From contig JAQPZY010001548.1 in the NCBI GenBank assembly GCA_029931535.1, positions 1,038,501 through 1,102,500 of the forward strand: a stretch of 64,000 nucleotides of DNA. Reading direction: 5' to 3'. The notes below the pieces were generated by a model, which saw nothing but the letters and a program-made list of their open reading frames with translations, was not told the DNA's origin and searched no databases. Positions 13,766-26,033 of the stretch are shown here, piece after piece. Source of the stretch: Margaritifera margaritifera. Lineage: Eukaryota > Mollusca > Bivalvia > Unionida > Margaritiferidae. Numbering within the stretch: the stretch's first letter is position 1; each line of letters opens with the position of its first letter. Made by a program: the position numbers and the translations under genes.

Positions 13766-15800
13766 ACCTATGATGAGAACTACAGGGTATTGAGGATCAC
13801 AGGTTTTGGGTTATTTGGAGTTCTTCCCCGTGCAGAACAAAATTATTTTAGATTACAGGATGCATAAATTTCAAGAAAAACAATATAAATTAGGAAAACA
13901 GTACACCATAAGGATTAAATTGCACAAACTATATTTTAAATCTTAAGGCAACAAATAAAATAGAAATGTAACGAGTAACACTTTAAGTAGATAATTTATG
14001 GATAAAAGTTTAGAAAACAGCGGAGTGTGTACTGTATTGTGTCCTTTGGCATTACTCACATTCTTGAACAAAAACTAAGCAATGCATCTAAACACCTTAA
14101 AATGGTATGGTCATATTAAAGTGCCTGAAAAAAATTTTTTTTTTTATACATGAACATGTATTACATATATCAGTGGTCATGCTCCCAGGCGAAGTGGGCG
14201 ACTAAGTTGCAGAAAAAATGTAAACTTCGCCTTCTTCTGTTAGGAAAGCAAAAACGACTTTGCCCTGTCCTTTTTTTTTTTTTTTTTTTTTAAATAGATC
14301 TACACCGAGTGCCAGTAATTTATGGCTTTTGAGATGCTCCCTCAACCCATCCAAGTAGTTAGTAATAAGCCCTAGGCAATATGGATTGCATTATGCCTTG
14401 GCATGTGTTCATATCAATTGCGTTAACAAAACAAACTCTTGCACATTCACAGGCATGAGTTTTAATAGCTGACTGACAAATTAACTCTCCCCCGCGCGCA
14501 AGATATCGCTGCCTGATTTTCTGCAAGTTATAATAAGATGATGAAAACTTGTCTGTGGACACTAAATCATCTATATGTAAAGAACAATTTGTGTTTTAAG
14601 AATAGAATCTGTGAAAGCACTTTCTAAATGTATATTTTGAAGATATTAACTGCCGTGCTTGCATTATTGTCTTTGTAAAATCAGTTTGAAACCGTCAGTG
14701 AACCTGCTCAGGCTGCTAAGGGGTAATAATGGTGGACGTCGCTGTGTCTTGGAAGTATTTCTTCATTAGACTGTATGTTTTCATAATTCACTGGGCACAT
14801 ACATTTAAGGAAATTATACAATTCATAGAAAGCAAAGTGTAACTACTATGTTATAAAAGATTTAGCCTTTAAATAAAAATGTGTTGGTCAGAAACGTATG
14901 GGACAATGCTTGTGGAATTGATTAGAGCTCAAACTTAAGGTCAAGGTTGTTTTCTCATAGCACTCATTTTTGTGAAAGTACGAGAAAAAGTAGCAAAGAA
15001 AATTTTTTCCAACCAATACATGACGTTATTACAAGTACATAGACAAATATTAAATCCATAAAGTGTCAATCCTATCTAGGGATTGTTGTAACGAAGCTGA
15101 CAAGTGAGTGGGCATATGAAGAAAATCTCCATTTCTAAAAATAGATGCATCTATTTTTAAGAACTTCACCAAAAAAATGACAGTTTAAAGATTCATATTT
15201 AATTTAGAATCAGCTCCCTCAAAATGCAGTTGTAAAGTTGAGATTACTCATCAGTGACCACTGTGATTTGAATGGATGAACACTATGATGTTGAAGACTC
15301 ATGTACATGTGCGTGTTATAGCCTTAGATAGGGGTTGTTTCAAAAACTAATTTAGAAATGTTTTTGCCTGCCATTTTCTAGTGAAGAAACTAACAAAAAA
15401 TAAAATGTGTTCTTTAAGTGGCAGTTGCTTAAGTATTTTACCTATTTTTAATTACAATACTGTAATCTAGGTACTCCTGTCAGTTAAAATTACCAGTAAT
15501 AACAATGTATAATTTCTGCTATGCTTTTTGAAGTCATACGATATAGTTTCTGCTATTCTTTTTTGAAGTCATATGGCCAAAATACATTGCATATTTATCT
15601 CCATCTAAACATGCACACTTTTAAGTATGAATACACTGCATACAAGTATGACACATTCATACACTTACAAAATGTGTTTATAATATACATACAACATTGA
15701 GAATTTTCTACTTGAAGATAATGTTAAATGCAAATATGCATAATGAGAAATACATGACAGTTCAGATAAGAAAACCAGAGCACACACACACACAAACATG

Positions 15801-15832
<32 letters not shown>

Positions 15833-16407
15833 ATATATATATATTTTTTTATTGCGTTTCTTGCTATACTGCCACTTCTCCCTGTTCTGCTCTCGTTTCT
15901 CCCTATTCTGTCCAAAAGGAGAAGTCACTTCTCCCTAAAATTCTAGTCTAGCTTGACTCCTGATATATGCATTATTTTATGGAATTTTATATATCCAATG
16001 CCATTTGTCACAAATTATTTTAAATTGATATTTTATATTTTTAGCTTTTAATAAAATAAAAAATAACCCAATATGCTTTTCTCCTGAAACACTTCCAGAT
16101 TTGATTACTAAGAGCAAAAAAAACCCCATGGCCTTCCAAAAAGTCCAAGAGAAGTTCGGTAGCCAGTCTGGGCTAATCAATGGTGGGAATCAAATCTAAT
16201 CACTATTGGTCATGAGTCCAATGCCCACTGAGCACTGGCTGGAGATCTCCGTGGTTGTAAAGTAATGATCTCTGGGAGGGTAAGGACAGACTCAGGAATC
16301 CATTTTGACTGCATAAATTAGCATTCCTTGTAGTGCCAGGTCTGGTTCCCAGGGATCAGGGAAAGGCCCAGGAGCCAATACTGGTTGCATAAATAATAAT
16401 GATAATA
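13766..16407. other. Non-coding stretch, no gene seen
   Basis: It holds a T-run near 14270-14291 and a (CA)n(TA)n microsatellite near 15780-15842. GC-richer text at about 16150-16400 looks like a decayed dispersed repeat but I could not assign it. Confidence 0.5.
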
Positions 16408-17157
16408 TAGTGAAACTCCTCAAAACCGAACCCTCAGGATACCGGAATCCCCTTAAGACCGAATATTTTTTTAGTCCCGAAATTTTCCTTCTTTAATATC
16501 ATCATTTGTTCCCCAGTAAACCGAAACTCCTCAACTCTGAACACCGGAACAATTTTCAATCCCAAATTTCAATTTTACACTTAAAAATACCCCATAAAAC
16601 TGAAACTCAGTTGAAACTTGGAAATATATTTTAACTGCTAAATTCCTGACACACGCTGGAACAGATTAATTATGGTTAACAGGTGCTGTAGTAGTCTGAT
16701 CAACGAGACAAAGACCCGTTAACTGCCCAAGGGGCACATGAGGTTAAAACAACACTTGACACGCGCGCCGACACAGATTAGGGCTGACAGTAGGCTAATC
16801 TGAAGACTTTGCACCATACAAAAGAGTCAACTTTTAAGGCTAATTACATGTAATAATAACTAAATGCTTATATGTAAGCCAATTGAGAAAGACTATATTT
16901 ATCTGCTGATTATCTAATGCTATTCATTTGGATCAATAGAACATTGTTTGCTTGTTTTTTTTTAAAAGTTAAATATCAGTGCACACAGACACTGATGCTT
17001 TCGTAACTGCATTCTCTCTCTCTCTCTCATGTCACATAAGAGCTATGAAAGAGATTTTATTTTTCACATCTGCAAAAAAGCCTCACTAAACCGAAAACTT
17101 CTCAAAACTGGAAAAAAATTGGGTCCCAAGGGTGTTCAGTTTTGAGGAGTTTCACTG
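16408..17157. mobile_element. TA-flanked TIR transposon, non-autonomous, 750 bp (Tc1/mariner-pogo type)
   Basis: The left end reads TAGTGAAACTCCTCAAAACC, and the right end read on the other strand is CAGTGAAACTCCTCAAAACT. TA dinucleotides at 16406 and 17158 flank it. Internal variants of the end motif (CCGAAACTCCTCAACTC near 16520) are present. No transposase is recognisable. Terminal CAGT...with TA target sites is typical of pogo/Tigger-like elements. Confidence 0.82.
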
Positions 17158-17159
17158 TA

Positions 17160-18500
17160 ATAATAATAATAATAATAATAATAATTTAAAGGTGCAAATT
17201 TCTGTTGATTTCGGTAGAGCACATTTAGTTTGGCAGATAACAATTAATTAGATTTATGAGGAAAGATACCGTATTAAATCGCTAGACTGCGATGGTTTTA
17301 ATGTCCCTGTTTAGGGGCGAGATTGATTCTTAATCAAGCATTCATTTGTATAACGGTCAGAGAGAAGGTTAACTTTGGTCTAGGTATCGAAAATGTCAAA
17401 GTTGAGAGGATGCAGAGACTATTTGTAAAGCCAGTTGAAGTAGTGTAATGTTTTGTGATTTTCCAGAATCCGTTGTTTAAATAGCGCGCGGAATTAGGGT
17501 TAAGCTAACCACATTGGGCTTGTATTTTAAAAAGGCGTTAGATATATTTAATCCTGATTGGCTACGCTAAATAAGGGGTGTGTTCCCAGACGAAAATTTC
17601 ATGTTTTAAATATTCCATATCGCAAAATTTAATCAGTCCAAGTTTTCCTGCGAGAGGCCGGAAGAGATCTTGACACCGAGTAGAATAAGGCGAAATTCTC
17701 TCGTATAAACAATTGTTCAAGGGACAGGTGTCTGGAAGTTGAGGGAAAGAGATTCTGGCGGTAGAAGCGGGCAAATCTTGAAAGCACAAGGGGAAAATAG
17801 CTCCACCTACCTACCCACCTATCTATCCACCTAGAGAGAAGAGGCATCCCACTCAAAGTTTGTGGACCACAATAGGCTGGATAAGAGAGAGAGAGAGAAG
17901 CAAAAAGGGGTGAACATCAACCTTGACCTGATAGCAACATTGAATTTGGAGTGACCAGCAATAACAAGGTTATGCAGGAATGCTGGGCAATTGATTCGAT
18001 TGTTCACTAGATTCCATGATGAACTAAGTCTGTCGTTTTAAACAGATCGGCTAATTACATAATTATATTTGTGTTGAAATTCGGTAAATGATTTAAAAAA
18101 AAAGAAGTGTATCTTTCTAATATTATGTATTATTTCCATTAGTTTTATTTAATTGATTAAATTTTATATTACATGTACGGGGGTTCGTGTTATTCTGTTC
18201 TATATATATGCTCAGATCTCTATTTACCCCATCTTTAAAATTTCACTATTTACTCAATCCTGGCAATAACATCGGGGTCGATCATCCTCTAGATAATGAT
18301 AACCAACCAAATTGTACACCTGTAACGAGAGGTGCGTTACAAATAATAAAGATTTTATTTTTAGAGGTTGACTCAATTAGTTACAAACTAGGACTAATCT
18401 ATCTTGAGGCCTGCTATTATGTACATATATAATACAAGCTGATAATATGTTCACACAAACACACACACACATGCAAATACACAGTACATAAACAACTATT
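17160..18500 (+). other. GC-richer, CpG-containing patch with promoter-like elements, no gene proven
   Basis: Around 17480-17600 the sequence contains AAATAGCGCGCGGAATTAG, an inverted CCAAT box (GATTGGCTACG at 17550) and TAAATAAG, followed by an unusually purine-rich GC-richer stretch to about 17930. Nothing coding was found. It could be an unannotated first exon or an internal promoter, or only an old repeat. From 18000 to 18500 nothing is recognised. Confidence 0.25.
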
Positions 18501-18554
18501 TACATAAATGCTGCATTGCTGCAGAAATGATAATGAAAAACAGGAGGTGGCTGG

Positions 18555-20510
18555 TGTAACTTGTAATAAGTACACCATATATATATATTTTTTTAATGAT
18601 TTCATCCATCTAATATGCCTATTGTGGAAGGAAGAGATACTTGGAGCTAATTTAATATCATGTGAAATGTTATTCCAAACAGAAGCACCTGGAAATTGAA
18701 AATTATTTTTAAATAGCTCCGTTTTTGGCTTGGGTTTTTTGAAATTGTGACCTTTTAATGATCTTAGATTTGGGGTACCATAGATTCTCTTTGCTGGAAA
18801 ATGCTGTTCAGTTAAATGGGGGCAGATTTTGTAGATACCTTTAGTGTTTCCCATGGGTCGTTTTAGGATGGCATCGTGCCATAGTGTTTTATTTACGTGC
18901 CTTGCTGTTATTATTCCCTGATCCATACCATCTTTAATATTCTGCCTGGCCTTTTTTGTAACAACTTGCCCTTTTTTTCAATTGGAAAATTCCCCTTTTG
19001 TATCTCACTCACTAAAACGGTTGCTTTTGTGCTTGATATCATTTCCGTGATCGTAAGTGGCAATACATCTCTGTCTGAAGCTGAGGCTACTCATCCACTG
19101 ATTAACACCATGCGATGATGCATAAAGGCAGTCTTTGTTTATTTTGAACTACTCGTGGCAGTGTATCCACTCATTGGACAGTATTTGACATGCCGGTGAG
19201 TAGATATTATTTAAGGTAGTATCTTTTCCAATTTAATTATCTTTGTGGCCGATGGTTTGGTCATGTGAAATTTCTTTATTTGAAATGACTTGCTGATTAT
19301 TGGCCATTCATTGGAGAAGCTACAACCAATTGCAGTGATTAAATAAAGACAAATTGCAACCACTCCACGCATATATAATTGTCTAAACCTTCAATAGCCT
19401 TGCACTGATTAGCAATTTTATGACAAAATATAGTCTATTAAAAGAATATTGAAAGAAATGGAGAGGGAAAAAGCAAATATTACAAACACCATGAACATTT
19501 TATATTCTTATAACATGAATGTATAAATCATGATCAAACGTATGACGACTTTTTATAGTTAAAGCTGTTTATGCTATTTCAAAATGCATTAAAGATGAAA
19601 AAATCAAGAACACATATATTGTGGTGAAATTTTTCTCCTTAAAGTACTTTCTCAATTTAATCAATGAGTAACACAAAAAGAAAAATAATAATAATAAAAA
19701 TTATTATTATTATTATTATTATAAACTGAACGCTACACTGTGATAAAAAGTCTACCTTCCGAATGTTATAAGCACGCTGAAAGTGCCCTGAAGTACTGAA
19801 GGTGCCTTCTGGAGAGGATGATTATCATGCACTTTACATATTCTGTGGGAAACACCTTATACATCATTTTGACCTGGGAAACACCTTATACATCATTTTG
19901 ACCTTTTTCAAGAATATTCTTTCATGCATTGGTAATACTTTGGTTGGAAGCATTGCATTTTGAACATTATCTACATGTATTTGCTGATCAAGAATTATTT
20001 TGCATGCCCTTTCCTGGAGTCTGGAAATTTTTCTCATATTTGTAGCAGATGTCTTCCCTCAAATTATATTACAGTAGTCAAGATGCAGTTGAATGTAACT
20101 TTTGTACAAATGAACTCTGTACTGTAATGGAATGAAGGCCTTGATTTTCTTTAGGAGCCAGAGATAACATTTTTTTCTCTTTGAAATATAATTTGTATGA
20201 GGAGATCAATGCAAGTTATTGTCTACAAATATTCCAAGAATTATATCAAAACAAGTCATTTTCAGATCAATGTTGTCACAGAGAACATGCAGCACATCAA
20301 TTTGCAATCTTGCTCTTTTCTGCCAAGACTTTTGTTTTGTCCATATTGAGGATGATACCATTTTCCTTGCACCATATTTGAAGTCTGTTGAGTGCAGTTT
20401 TAAGGTTTTTCTCAACTTCAGCTTGATTGCTTTGAGCATCATCAACTGACATATCTGCTGATGACACTGCCTTGTCTAAATGATGTCCTTTTCGTGCCAA
20501 GAAAGTGTAT
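18555..20510 (-). pseudogene. Non-LTR retrotransposon (LINE) reverse-transcriptase relic
   Basis: Read on the minus strand from about 20500, frames carry SADMSVDDAQ, then NRLQIWCKENGIILNMDKTK, a YxDD-box neighbourhood of LINE reverse transcriptase with the Tyr lost. From about 20080 to 19850 the frame reads LDYCNII, then MRKISRLQERACKIILD and TKVLPMHERIF, the usual RT thumb/C-terminal region. From about 18815 to 18610 it reads GTPNLRSLKGHNF and KTELFKNNFQFPGASVWNN, the standard C-terminal tail. Stops, frameshifts and an unrelated AT-rich insertion (about 19140-19740) show it is dead. Confidence 0.85.
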
Positions 20511-21323
20511 ATTGTATTTTCTGCATTTTATGGACTGTAAAAAATATTTTTAAAAATTCTGTCTAAAAAGATACAAAATTATTTCTTTCAGTGTTCAAAG
20601 ACAAACAAAAAATTCCAAGTCCTGACAACCAGACCCACAGACATAACATTAGGCTATCACTTAAATCACACAGCAAAGTAATTACACTGTACATTTAGAT
20701 TAATGAATGAAAACCAACAACCAACATTACTTGCCGGATTTCATCTGTGTTAGTTCACAAAAAATGCTAGTATATTGAAAAACATAACTTCATGTGTGAA
20801 GATGTGAAGCAAAAGAATCTGCCATGTGTTAATCTCATATATCATTTATAGACAATATAGCAACTAAGTGCCTGAAACTTTTCTTTCTACTCCACAGTTT
20901 CAATACATAAATGAATTTGCATTCACAAACTAACATGTCAGTGATCATGTGAGTGATATCAGACCCACTTGGTCCTCTTGTTTATTTAGCCTTCTATACA
21001 GTGCCACTGGAGTTATGTTATGAAATTATTTTAGCTGTTTACTTAGAAGAAAAATATACTTGTCTTCCAGCACTGGAAAAATTGGAACTTTTGGTGAATA
21101 AGTAAAATAAGTTTATTTTCATCAATAATTTTATGTTGAATTTGAAGAGAACTTCTGGATATTTTGAACAACAACCTTACAATTATATATATATGAGTAA
21201 GAAATTCTAGGATTTTTGTAGCCCTCATGATTGCTGCCAATGGTTTTAAACCAACAGGTATATTTTCATTATAATCTACCCTGTAAATTATTCAATTTGG
21301 TAGGGTATCAGTTTTCATATGTT

Positions 21324-21426
21324 TCCAGGTTGCTTCATTCTGTCATGGGTTTCCAGGTTGCTTCATTCTGTCATGGGTTTCCAGGTTGCTTTATTCTGTC
21401 ATGGGTTTCCTGGTTGCTTCATTCTG
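21324..21426. repeat. 28-bp tandem repeat, four copies
   Basis: CAGGTTGCTTCATTCTGTCA recurs with a 28-base period and one or two substitutions. Confidence 0.93.
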
Positions 21427-21429
21427 TAA

Positions 21430-23520
21430 GTTTAAAGACCCAACAAATAATGATACATGCTAAATTGTTTACTACAATTTTGAATTGCCGTCTCATGAAA
21501 TGGGAAAGTGAGCATATTCTTTTAACTGATGCACAATTTAGATTCCACCAAGGAATGAGAACTGTAGATGCTATCTATATTTGATAACACTTATTACTCA
21601 GGCACTGAATGAAAGAAAAATATTCTAATGTTGTTTTATTGATTATATGAAAGTGTTGGGTACAATCAACAGGTCAGAACTGTGGAGTAAGCTTGTAAAA
21701 CAGTGTAGAAGGGTAGAATTTTATGTGTTATAATTATTCAAAATTTATATTTGAAAATAAAATTACGAGTCATGTATAATTTCTAAAGTATCAGATTATT
21801 TTAATAATAATGGTGGAGTATTACAAGGTGAGGCTTTGTCACCATTGTTATTTACTTTGTAAGTAAGTTATTTTGAAGAGGAATTTATTACCAGTGTTAG
21901 TGTTTCATGCAAATTATATTGTCTGCTGATGCATGGTTATTTCTTCAGATAGTGTTGAGAATTTACAAGAAACGTTGAATACCTTATCGATATATTGTCA
22001 TAAATATAATTCAAAAGTGAATGCTGAGAAAACAAAGATTGTAGCATTTAAAAATGGTGGTAAAATATATATATGAATTGATAGAAATTTTTGATTAATT
22101 TTCCTACTTTGGTCTGATTTTATACTTAAAAAAGTGAGTTTGATGTAGCCAAAAAGAAATTGCATTGCAAGGAGATAAGTCCTTGTTTAATATTTGTGAG
22201 ACTTGTAATGATTATTATTTCAGCATTGAATCTACATGCCATCTTTTTGATACTTGCATAAGAGTGTTCTGAGTTGTGCTTGTGAAGTTTGGGGATTTTT
22301 ATCCAGCTCTGGAAATTGAGGGAATTCACACAGACATTTGTTGGTTGGTTGTTGGTTGTTATGGGTTTAATGCCATTTTTCAGCACATGATAGGCAATAC
22401 ATGGCAGCCAGTATATTTGGTGAAGGAAGAACCCAAGAAAACCCCAGGAAGAACCACCGACCCACGGAAAGCTACTGGCAAGCTTTCTCACATTCCCACG
22501 TTGGCCGAGCCCGAGACTTGAACCCATGAGGACAGAGGTGAGATGTCAGTGATCTGTAAAGGCGAGCGCCTTAGACCACTCGGCCACCCGGGGCCCCACA
22601 GATGTTTGTAAGGACATTCTTGGTATACATGAAAAGTACAGAAATTGATTCAGAGCTTGGGAGATTTCCAGTGTCAACAGAAAATTGAGAATATTTAAGC
22701 ATTGGTTAAAACTGATTAATACTAATAATTGTTGGGTTTTTTTTTTTTTTTAGGAATGTTATCTATATTTGTATGATGCTTGAAATGTTAAAATTCGTTG
22801 GTCTACTCTACTTGAAATAGAACTATGTGAACCTGGTGTGAATTATGTTTGGCTAAACCAGTATGTTGATAATGAAAACTACTTTTTGTATAAGCTTTGG
22901 CAAGATATGTACAGTTTCTTCTCTTTTTATCAAAATGCTTTTTGTGTAGATCTCTTGTTGAGGTGTTTTGTATTAAGTATTATTTAATGAAAAAAAAAAC
23001 GTTCAGTTGAAGTTTAAGAGACTTGTATGTACTGATTGATATTTCAGCCCATAGCCAACTGATTGAACATGGTCATGATCAAAATAGTCCAAGAGAAAAT
23101 GGGGTTTGTGAATGTTGTCGTTCTAATGTAGCTGAAGATGAATATAATTTTAATTTTGGAAGCAAAAAGTATATGGAATTGAGAGAACAATACATGAAAC
23201 CTTACTATTACAAAAAACCAAGTGATTAGAAACTTGGAATTTTTAATATAGCAAATATTAAGCTGTTGGTTATCCCAACTGTATATATTGCTATTTTAAC
23301 TATATATACATACCCATATTTACATGTATGTACAACACCTTTTTTTTTACATTATATGTCTCCTAATGTATACATTTACTTGCTGCAGCTTGCATGCGCT
23401 TCTCTTATTTTTCATATTTTTTTTTGTCCATTAGTTGTAACATCAATGACAATAAAGTTCTGCTTGTCTAAATTTAATAGATCCCGCCTTAAAATTCCTA
23501 CAGTTATTTAAGATTTCCAG
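21430..23520 (+). pseudogene. Second LINE reverse-transcriptase relic, interrupted by a SINE
   Basis: On the plus strand, frames near 21480-21580 read LNCRLMKWE and DAQFRFHQGMRTVDAIY, the RT finger/palm region. Near 21810 NNGGVLQGEALSPLLFT is a clear RT block B/C motif. Near 21950-22050 VENLQETLNTLSIYC and VNAEKTKIVAFKNGG follow the catalytic loop. Near 22290 CEVWGFYPALEIE is interrupted by the SINE at 22340 and resumes near 22610. A C-terminal CECCRSNVAEDEYNF frame ends with a stop at 23227. Multiple frameshifts show decay. It belongs to a different lineage from the minus-strand LINE at 18.5-20.5 kb. Confidence 0.87.
22336..22597 (-). mobile_element. tRNA-derived SINE (family A, tRNA-Leu-like head) inside the LINE relic
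   Basis: Read on the minus strand from 22597, it starts GGGGCCCCGGGTGGCCGAGT, with an A-box TGGCCGAGTGG and a B-box GGTTCAAGTC, as in a leucine-type tRNA. The body contains GAATGTGAGAAAGCTT and ACTGGCTGCC, and the tail has AATGGCATTAAACCCATAAC. Flanking copies CACAGACATTTGT (22329) and CACAGATGTTTGT (22597) form a 13-base target-site duplication. The same family lies at 52634. Confidence 0.88.
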
Positions 23521-23726
23521 TGTCATTGTAACAGTACCTAATTCATTGGTTCACCTCTAGCCCGAGATGACAGCTGACACTTGACTAAAGATATGTCCTT
23601 ACGCTTGACATAATGGCCTTTAACTTCCAACTCGGATAACTTTCTACCACTTAAAGGGAAAGATAATCTTTCCTGAAAATAATACCCCATCAAAATTCCA
23701 TTTATCTTTATCTGATCAGGATAACT

Positions 23727-23947
23727 TACCATATTTACTCGCATATAACCTTGGTCCAAATGCAAACAACATAGACCCTGAGCTACCGCCGCATAATGTG
23801 CCGGCAGATCAGGGTCTATGTTGTTTGTTCTACTGATTAGTTATTACAAACTGCATAGACCCTGATCTGCTGGTGCATTATGTGACGGCAGATCTGGGTC
23901 TATGCAGTTCGCAGTTGGTATCAGATTATATGCGAGTATATACGGTA
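23727..23947. mobile_element. Double-hairpin MITE, copy C
   Basis: The ends are TACCATATTTACTCGCATATAA and its near-complement TTATATGCGAGTATATACGG. The two internal hairpins have stems CATAGACCCTGA / TCAGGGTCTATG and GACCCTGATCTG / CAGATCTGGGTC. The second stem has one mismatch here because the 5' arm reads CCTGATCTG. Confidence 0.92.
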
Positions 23948-23949
23948 GT

Positions 23950-25452
23950 CCCTAATTTATATTTGTCTACAAGATATGACAGAGTAAAACACTTTTTTAT
24001 CACTAGATACTAGACATTTTTATGAGACTAATTTGGATTAGATTTTCAGTCTTTTTAGAATAAAGTGATATTTAGGTTAGTCACTCCTAACCCAGTTAAA
24101 TCAGCATGTACAAACCATAAATGGAATTATTATAATAAAATATGGGCAGGCAGCTATGTGGTATAAAGTTTTGGTGTTTTATGGCACAGCAACACAGGTA
24201 GGTTATTTAGTGCCAAGGTAGTTGGAGTGAAATGCCTTGCCCAGGGACATAGCCTTACTTGGCTACAGTGTTTCATAAAAACCCTGGGGAAAGATTTGCA
24301 AAATATGGTCTTACAAAGTCTATATTGTCATATACAAAGCCTGTGCCTGTGTATCACAATATGCAAGACCTGTGTACTGCCACTCACATTGCAGCATGAT
24401 GGATATCACAAATCAAATGTTGCAGTATGTTTTGTATCACAATGCATGTCTTGTTCTAATTTTTGTATGAGCAACCCATAATAGACTTTTGATTATCATC
24501 AAATTGTATCACTCTATATCCATGCCCATGGTCTTCATACATTTGAATAAATGTACACACACACACACAAATTAAAACTATATATATATATATATAAGCG
24601 GTCAGCATTTATGATGCAAGTTTAACAAGTTCTTGTAGTCTCAGTTTTATGCAATGGCATATTTCCACTTGGTAACTTCATTTTGGATGCAGTCAGTTCG
24701 GTCGTCATACCTAAAATCGGAGTTCAAATTGGTATTCTGCATTTAAATTCCTGAACCAGTTTAAGTGAATTGGCTCCATTAGATATTTAGGGCAATGATC
24801 GCCATATTTGGAGTCTTAGTGTTAAGATAGCTTCAGACCTTTTTGAAGGAATATATGGATTATCTTTCAGATTTTCAGAGGTAAGATAATATGAATAGAC
24901 ATATATTTTGGTCGTACATTCTGTTGTCAAAGACAATTGTTATGTTATGAAACAATATTGATGTTAGAACTGGGTCAAGTTCATAGACAAAGTTTCCGCC
25001 CAGACTTATCACCAGTGGCAGTACATGAACACAATGAACAGATGGTCATACAGTAGTAGTTTTTACAAGTAAAAAGAAAAACAAACACCAAAAATGCAAG
25101 TAGATTTCTTTATTTGTAAAAGAACATTTAAACTTTATCATATATGTGTTCTTTATTGTTAGGATATAATGCAATCTTATTTACCTACCTATAATGTTGT
25201 ACTTGCCAGGCTGATCAATACACAATATGCCAGGCTGATCAATACACAATCATGAAAATAAAGATATTCGTTTTCTGGACACAGATTATCCAGACAGAGA
25301 TAAAAGTAATTTTTTTAGTGTCCTGATATTTTTTTAGTGTCCTGATATTTGGTTCAATGACATATACAAAAGTATTAAGCACAATTTATCGATGAAAATT
25401 ATGTCACAAACATTAGGATTTGTAAAAATTTCATGATGCTAATATATTATAT
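23950..25452. other. Non-coding stretch, no gene seen
   Basis: It includes a possible decayed repeat at about 24165-24260 (GTGTTTTATGGCACAGCAAC) and (AC)n(TA)n at about 24555-24596. A 22-base phrase ending CAATACACAAT is duplicated near 25207-25250. Confidence 0.5.
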
Positions 25453-25453
25453 A

Positions 25454-26031
25454 CAGTAAAACCTGTCTACCCTTTCTGTCAGGTGAAAATTGCTTTTAAA
25501 AGCAGGTGGTCTCAATACACACCATAACATTTATGAAGCAATATTGATTGATGCAATAACAATCTGACCAAAGTTTCACTAAACATCTCATATTTTTCTC
25601 CTCGAATTGAGATTTTTTTATATTTTTCTCCTCGAATTGAGATTTTAAAATATTTTTCTTATTGCTTGGTTTGGAATAATGAATTTTACACAGAACATTA
25701 AGAAAGCATCAACGATTACAAAATAAACATAGTCATAATATCTTGCTTTCTTCTAAAATTAGATATGTTTTATCTCTGGGGAAAATTTGAGAAATTCCTC
25801 TGAGGAATTTCTTAAGAATCAAAAGACTATCAGGTGTTCCATTTCGTAAATATGAAGTTATTTTTCATTCTTTTTTGTGTCTACCAAATACTGAAACCCC
25901 AATAGTGTCTCGAGTATCACAAGCATGATACTATAAAATCTCAATTTGAGAGAAGGAAAAAGAGAAATTTAGTGTGGAAATTGGGACAGGTCTTAAATGA
26001 CAAGTGGCCTTTTATAACAGTGGCTTTATTG
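25454..26031. mobile_element. Probable TA-flanked TIR element, 578 bp
   Basis: The left end is CAGTAAAACCTGTCTACC after a TA. The right end read on the other strand is CAATAAAGCCACTG, followed by TA. Outer ends match about 8 of 10 bases, and GACCTGTCCCA lies inside the right end. An internal 28-base phrase (TATTTTTCTCCTCGAATTGA) is duplicated. No transposase is recognised. Confidence 0.5.
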
Positions 26032-26033
26032 TA

